A stretch of 15,572 nt of DNA, from NCBI GenBank assembly GCA_009377735.1, contig WHTL01000052.1, forward strand, positions 1 through 15,572, written 5' to 3'. Both the position numbers and the translations under genes were made by a program. How positions within the stretch are numbered: the stretch's first letter is position 1; every line of letters starts with the position of its first letter. The DNA is from Acidimicrobiia bacterium (GTDB lineage Bacteria > Actinomycetota > Acidimicrobiia > Spongiisociales > ZC4RG35). Below, one piece after another: positions 14,671 through 15,572 of the stretch. The notes beneath the pieces are model-generated. The model was not told the origin of the DNA. It worked only from the letters and a program-made list of their open reading frames with translations, and ran no database searches.

Positions 14671-15249
14671 TTACACGGCCGTGGCCGGCTCCTCGGTGCC
14701 GGCACCGCCCCTGACCCGGAACCCCAGGATGCAGAGCGAGATTCCCCAGGCGATGGCGAAGATACCCACCCAGAGCACCAATGCCAGCGCACCAGTGCCT
14801 GGCTGGGCGATGAGCACGATACCGAGGGCAATGGAGAGGAGTCCGTTGAGTACCCACGCCCATTCGTTGGTCAGCACCTTGCGGTGACGCCACGACGCGA
14901 GCAACTCCAACACGCCCCTCACGATGGCCCACCACGCGATGATCCAGAGGAGAACGACGGCGGTGATGCCTGGCCAGAAGAAGGTGATCAACCCGGCTCC
15001 GATGCCGAGTAGACCGAGAATCCCCAGCCAGATCCGGGAGCCGCCGCTGAGGTCACCCTCTCCTCGGCCACGCAGTCCGACAGCCAGCAACAAGTCGAGC
15101 ACCCCATCGGCGAGCGTGTATGCACCAAACACGACTACCAACGCCAGCAATGTGATCCCCGGCCACACCATCGCAGCAATGCCGAAGCCGATGGCAATAA
15201 GCCCGCGAACCAAAAAGAGCCACCAATGACGACCGATGTCCTCAACCAT
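14671..15249 (-). CDS. HdeD-like (DUF308) six-helix membrane protein
   Basis: A 192-residue integral membrane protein with six helices (about 10-28, 33-57, 71-90, 95-117, 130-147, 153-176). It has a threefold internal repeat: each helix pair is joined by a short Pro-Gly turn (WPG at 29-31, WPG at 92-94, QPG at 149-151) followed by a similar hydrophobic helix ending in a LL or IL pair. This is the HdeD/DUF308 pattern; HdeD in E. coli is linked to acid resistance at high cell density, but the molecular role of the family is not established. The start is ATG 15249 with the near-ideal AGGAGG 7 bases upstream (15257-15262), suggesting strong translation. It reads towards ald but is separated by a hairpin. 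Confidence 0.85.
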   Translation of the reverse strand: MVEDIGRHWWLFLVRGLIAIGFGIAAMVWPGITLLALVVVFGAYTLADGVLDLLLAVGLRGRGEGDLSGGSRIWLGILGLLGIGAGLITFFWPGITAVVLLWIIAWWAIVRGVLELLASWRHRKVLTNEWAWVLNGLLSIALGIVLIAQPGTGALALVLWVGIFAIAWGISLCILGFRVRGGAGTEEPATAV

Positions 15250-15371
15250 TGCGAGACCTCCTATCGCTAACCGTTCACCTCTCGATCAGATCCTACTCCT
15301 ACCAAATGCGAGTAAGGGTCATCTAGCGGAATGGATCATTCACAAAAGTGCAACGTCTCCGCGGTCGTCTG

Positions 15372-15399
15372 TTGACGACATAGCACGCGCATGGATAAT
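15372..15399 (+). promoter_or_regulatory. Strong-looking promoter reading right, out of the window
   Basis: TTGACG (15372-15377) and GATAAT (15394-15399) are 16 bases apart, each one mismatch from the sigma-70 consensus. A TAATAT at 15396-15401 with an 18-base spacer is an alternative -10. Transcription would start near 15406. It faces away from the HdeD-like gene, so a gene or RNA should lie beyond it. Confidence 0.6.
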
Positions 15400-15445
15400 A
15401 TTGGATGACAATTCACAGTTCCCGCTCAGGAAGGGAGTGATCGAG

Positions 15446-15508
15446 ATGAGTACCAAGCCCGGACCACGATCGCTTGGGACTGTCGAGTCGGACTTAATGG
15501 TTCCTTAG
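15446..15508 (+). CDS. Possible 20-codon ORF behind a good promoter and ribosome binding site
   Basis: ATG 15446 follows GGAAGGGAG (15429-15437) by 8 bases and lies about 40 bases after the predicted transcription start. It encodes MSTKPGPRSLGTVESDLMVP and stops at TAG 15506-15508. I do not recognise the peptide. It could be a real small protein, a leader peptide for a gene beyond the window, the start of a gene cut by a frameshift, or chance; the other two frames stay open from the TAG to the window edge or within 3 bases of it. A weak stem CCAAGC/GCTTGG (15453-15477) lies inside it. The rest of 15250-15572 shows no other gene. Confidence 0.3.
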   Translation: MSTKPGPRSLGTVESDLMVP

Positions 15509-15572
15509 AAACGTCCCCCTGTCGCGTCGTGGAGTGGAGCGCGATCTGGGGAACGAAGGGCGAGAAAAATAA

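Noticed and set aside
15236..15445. Plus-strand 90-codon frame starting inside the HdeD-like gene
   Set aside because: Its start overlaps the beginning of a well-supported gene on the other strand, and the promoter at 15372 lies inside it; only the last 20 codons have their own signals.

Overview
The window is a GC-rich, densely packed stretch of bacterial chromosome that is mostly housekeeping. The gene set (ClpC with a double N-terminal repeat domain, RadA, DisA, a group-2-like sigma-70 factor, alanine dehydrogenase, a long-chain polyprenyl diphosphate synthase), the many GTG starts and the lysS-clpC-radA-disA neighbourhood point to an actinomycete-type organism (Actinomycetota). A deep lineage such as Acidimicrobiia is my guess; there is no rRNA or marker here that settles it.

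Layout from left to right: the 3' end of lysS (+); a three-copy 72-bp tandem repeat; a polyprenyl diphosphate synthase (-) divergent from clpC (+). As given, clpC is broken by a one-base deletion near 2695, so its two halves lie in different frames. Next come a YhhQ-family queuosine-precursor transporter (+), a convergent membrane protein with two zinc ribbons and a discoidin-like outer domain (-), and a radA-disA pair (+) with its own promoter. After disA there is a G/C-rich hairpin and a roughly 60-bp repeat with a perfect 20-bp inverted repeat. The nadB-nadC operon (-, ATGA-coupled) follows, preceded by a structured, repeat-rich leader. Then come a solute-binding-protein-like gene without a signal peptide (-), a sigma factor (+), alanine dehydrogenase (-) whose stop overlaps the sigma factor's stop, an HdeD-like six-helix membrane protein (-), and a right-edge segment with a good promoter reading out of the window and a 20-codon ORF.

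Functional themes: protein quality control and DNA repair/c-di-AMP signalling (clpC, radA, disA) form one conserved neighbourhood, familiar from the ctsR-mcsA-mcsB-clpC-radA-disA cluster of Firmicutes. De novo NAD synthesis (nadB, nadC; nadA is not here) and alanine/NADH metabolism (ald) make a second theme. Membrane stress proteins and a sigma factor make a third.

I did not find a convincing new multi-gene system. The points most worth a second look are the clpC frameshift, the altered DGA motif of DisA, the intergenic repeats (173-369, 8444-8578, 10894-11059), and the promoter with short ORF at the right edge. There are no recognisable rRNA or tRNA genes, CRISPR arrays, insertion sequences or prophage genes.
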